Source: JBBKWG01 sp037968835
GTDB lineage: Bacteria > Pseudomonadota > Alphaproteobacteria > Rhodobacterales > Rhodobacteraceae
NCBI GenBank assembly: GCA_037968835.1
Contig: JBBKWG010000013.1
Span: 1-8,618, forward strand
Length of the DNA stretch: 8,618 nucleotides
Reading direction: 5' to 3'
Below are positions 6,769 to 8,618 of this stretch, piece by piece (within the stretch, counting starts at the first letter, position 1; every line of letters begins with the position of its first letter). The translations under genes were made by a program, and so were the position numbers. The notes beneath the pieces were generated by a model that searched no databases, had not been told where the DNA came from, and saw nothing but the letters and a program-made list of their open reading frames with translations.

Positions 6769-8618
6769 GTGCCATCATTCTCGAATACTCTGGAACAGGC
6801 GATCCATTCCGCACTTGCCCTGGCCAATGCGCGGCGCCATGAATTGGCGACGCTCGAACATCTGTTGCTGGCATTGATCGACGAACCGGACGCAGCCCGC
6901 GTGATGAAGGCGTGTTCCGTTGACCTCGTCGATCTGCGAAAAACCCTCACCGAATTCGTCGATGACGATCTGTCCACCCTCGTCACCGATGTCGAAGGTT
7001 CCGAAGCCGTGCCCACCGCTGCGTTCCAGCGGGTGATTCAGCGCGCGGCGATCCATGTCCAGTCCTCGGGCCGCACCGAAGTGACCGGCGCGAATGTTCT
7101 GGTCGCGATCTTCGCAGAACGTGAATCCAACGCCGCCTACTTCCTGCAGGAACAGGACATGACCCGGTATGACGCGGTCAATTACATCGCGCATGGCGTG
7201 GCCAAGGACCCGTCGTTTGGTGAAAGCCGCCCGATCACCGGCGCGGAAGATATCGAGGCTGAGGTGAATAACGAAGACGGCGGTGACAAGAAGGAATCCG
7301 CGCTCTCGAAATATTGCGTCGATCTGAACGCCAAGGCGCGCAAGGGCGATGTCGATCCGCTGATCGGGCGCGAACACGAAGTTGAACGCTGCATCCAGGT
7401 GCTCTGCCGCCGCCGCAAGAACAACCCACTTCTGGTCGGCGATCCCGGCGTTGGCAAGACCGCCATCGCGGAAGGACTCGCGCGCAAGATCGTCGGCGGC
7501 GAAACGCCAGAGGTGCTGTCAAACGCCACGATCTTCTCGCTCGATCTGGGTGCGCTTTTGGCTGGCACCCGCTATCGCGGCGATTTCGAGGAACGGTTGA
7601 AAGCGGTGGTGAATGAGCTTGAGGCGCATCCCGACGCGATCCTGTACATCGACGAAAGTCACACCGTCATCGGCGCAGGGGCGACTTCCGGCGGCGCGAT
7701 GGATGCGTCCAACCTGCTGAAACCTGCGCTGCAGGGCGGCAAGCTGCGCTGCATGGGATCGACCACCTACAATGAATACCGCCAGCATTTTGAAAAGGAC
7801 CGCGCGCTCGCCCGCCGGTTCCAGAAGATCGACGTGAACGAGCCTTCGGTCGATGATGCGGTGAAGATCCTCAAAGGCATCAAGCCCTATTTCGAACAGC
7901 ACCACGATGTGCGCTACACGTCGGACGCGATCAAATCGGCGGTCGAGCTTTCCGCCCGTTACATCCATGACCGCAAGCTGCCCGACAAGGCCATCGACGT
8001 GATCGACGAAGCCGGTGCTGCCCAGCATCTTGTTGCTGAATCCAAGCGCCGCAAGACCATCGGCACCAAAGAGATCGAAGCTGTCGTGGCCAAGATCGCC
8101 CGGATTCCGCCGAAAAGCGTCAGCAAGGACGATGCCGAGGTTCTCAAGGATCTGGAACGCTCGCTCAAGCGCGTGGTCTTCGGTCAGGATGCCGCCATCG
8201 ACGCTTTGTCGTCGGCGATCAAGCTGGCCCGCGCCGGTCTGCGCGAGCCCGAAAAACCGATCGGCAACTACCTGTTCGCAGGCCCCACCGGCGTGGGCAA
8301 AACCGAGGTCGCCAAGCAACTCGCCGATACGCTCGGCGTGGAACTCCTGCGCTTCGACATGTCCGAATACATGGAAAAACACGCGGTTTCCCGCCTGATC
8401 GGCGCGCCTCCGGGCTATGTCGGCTTCGATCAGGGCGGCATGCTGACCGACGGCATCGACCAGCACCCGCATTGCGTGCTTCTGCTCGACGAAATCGAGA
8501 AAGCGCACCCGGATGTCTACAACATCCTGTTGCAGGTGATGGACCACGGCAAACTGACCGACCACAACGGTCGGCAGGTGGATTTCCGCAACGTGATCGT
8601 CATCATGACCACCAACGC
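6769..8618 (+). CDS. clpA: ClpA, AAA+ unfoldase of the ClpAP protease, partial (C-terminus beyond the window)
   Basis: ClpA forms hexamers that unfold proteins, including N-degron substrates brought by ClpS, and thread them into ClpP. The first 616 codons are visible of about 760-770 expected. The Clp-N domain spans about 1-145, followed by an acidic linker (about 158-178). NBD1 has Walker A GDPGVGKT (224-231), pore loop GTRYRG (266-271), Walker B ILYIDE (291-296), sensor region GSTT (330-333) and arginine fingers ARR (348-350). There is no long ClpB-type middle domain. NBD2 has Walker A GPTGVGKT (505-512), pore loop GYVG (549-552), Walker B LLLDE (571-575) and the sensor-1 Asn616. The window ends before the expected ClpP-docking loop. 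One oddity is Ser297 directly after Walker B, where Ile or Leu is usual. Similarity across NBD1-NBD2 (RIPPKSVS, FGQD, LIGAPPGYVGFDQGG) points to ClpA rather than ClpB or ClpC. No clpS lies next to it. Confidence 0.97.
   Translation, partial: MPSFSNTLEQAIHSALALANARRHELATLEHLLLALIDEPDAARVMKACSVDLVDLRKTLTEFVDDDLSTLVTDVEGSEAVPTAAFQRVIQRAAIHVQSSGRTEVTGANVLVAIFAERESNAAYFLQEQDMTRYDAVNYIAHGVAKDPSFGESRPITGAEDIEAEVNNEDGGDKKESALSKYCVDLNAKARKGDVDPLIGREHEVERCIQVLCRRRKNNPLLVGDPGVGKTAIAEGLARKIVGGETPEVLSNATIFSLDLGALLAGTRYRGDFEERLKAVVNELEAHPDAILYIDESHTVIGAGATSGGAMDASNLLKPALQGGKLRCMGSTTYNEYRQHFEKDRALARRFQKIDVNEPSVDDAVKILKGIKPYFEQHHDVRYTSDAIKSAVELSARYIHDRKLPDKAIDVIDEAGAAQHLVAESKRRKTIGTKEIEAVVAKIARIPPKSVSKDDAEVLKDLERSLKRVVFGQDAAIDALSSAIKLARAGLREPEKPIGNYLFAGPTGVGKTEVAKQLADTLGVELLRFDMSEYMEKHAVSRLIGAPPGYVGFDQGGMLTDGIDQHPHCVLLLDEIEKAHPDVYNILLQVMDHGKLTDHNGRQVDFRNVIVIMTTN

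Noticed and set aside
6704..6874. A possible upstream frame starting at the ATG at 6704 and running out of frame into clpA
   Set aside because: It has no Shine-Dalgarno and runs deep into clpA in a different frame. Its product is rich in Arg and Trp and resembles nothing known.
7519..8565. A 348-codon open frame on the minus strand opposite clpA
   Set aside because: It is antisense to conserved ClpA motifs, including the second Walker A and B, and has no recognisable domain or convincing start signal.

Overview
The window looks like a chromosomal stretch from an alphaproteobacterium, most likely of the order Rhodobacterales. The reasons are its high GC content, an F1-only atpHAGDC cluster with no Fo genes beside it, and the sequence style of AtpA/AtpD, GloB and ClpA. 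The order is inferred from general knowledge of these families, not from a database search.

Positions 1-4741, minus strand: the five F1 ATP synthase genes in the order atpH-atpA-atpG-atpD-atpC. They are tightly packed (a 1-base stop/start overlap, then gaps of 21, 18 and 9 bases). atpC runs off the left edge of the window. Together they encode the catalytic F1 head (alpha3 beta3 gamma delta epsilon). The membrane Fo genes must lie elsewhere, as is usual in this group. A leader of about 90 nt with a small hairpin and a candidate promoter lie between atpH and the next gene (about 4742-4870).

Positions 5004-5750, minus strand: a class I SAM-dependent methyltransferase-like protein of unknown substrate, with an eroded SAM-binding motif I. 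It is transcribed divergently from gloB (5811-6578, plus strand; glyoxalase II, the second step of glutathione-dependent methylglyoxal detoxification). The 60-base gap between them holds an imperfect inverted repeat.

Positions 6579-6768: the most structured non-coding stretch. It has a possible weak terminator after gloB, an 8-bp perfect inverted repeat, an exact TATAAT -10 element with no recognisable -35, an A8 run, a long imperfect hairpin, a second GC-rich hairpin, and a strong ribosome binding site for a GTG start. From 6769 to the right edge runs clpA, the AAA+ unfoldase of the ClpAP protease, cut off after 616 codons just before the expected ClpP-docking loop.

All genes are ordinary housekeeping functions (energy, aldehyde detoxification, proteolysis). 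I see no mobile element, CRISPR array, RNA gene or novel multi-gene system. The points most worth checking are the structured clpA leader and promoter, a Ser in place of the usual Ile/Leu directly after the first Walker B glutamate of ClpA, and the degenerate methyltransferase.
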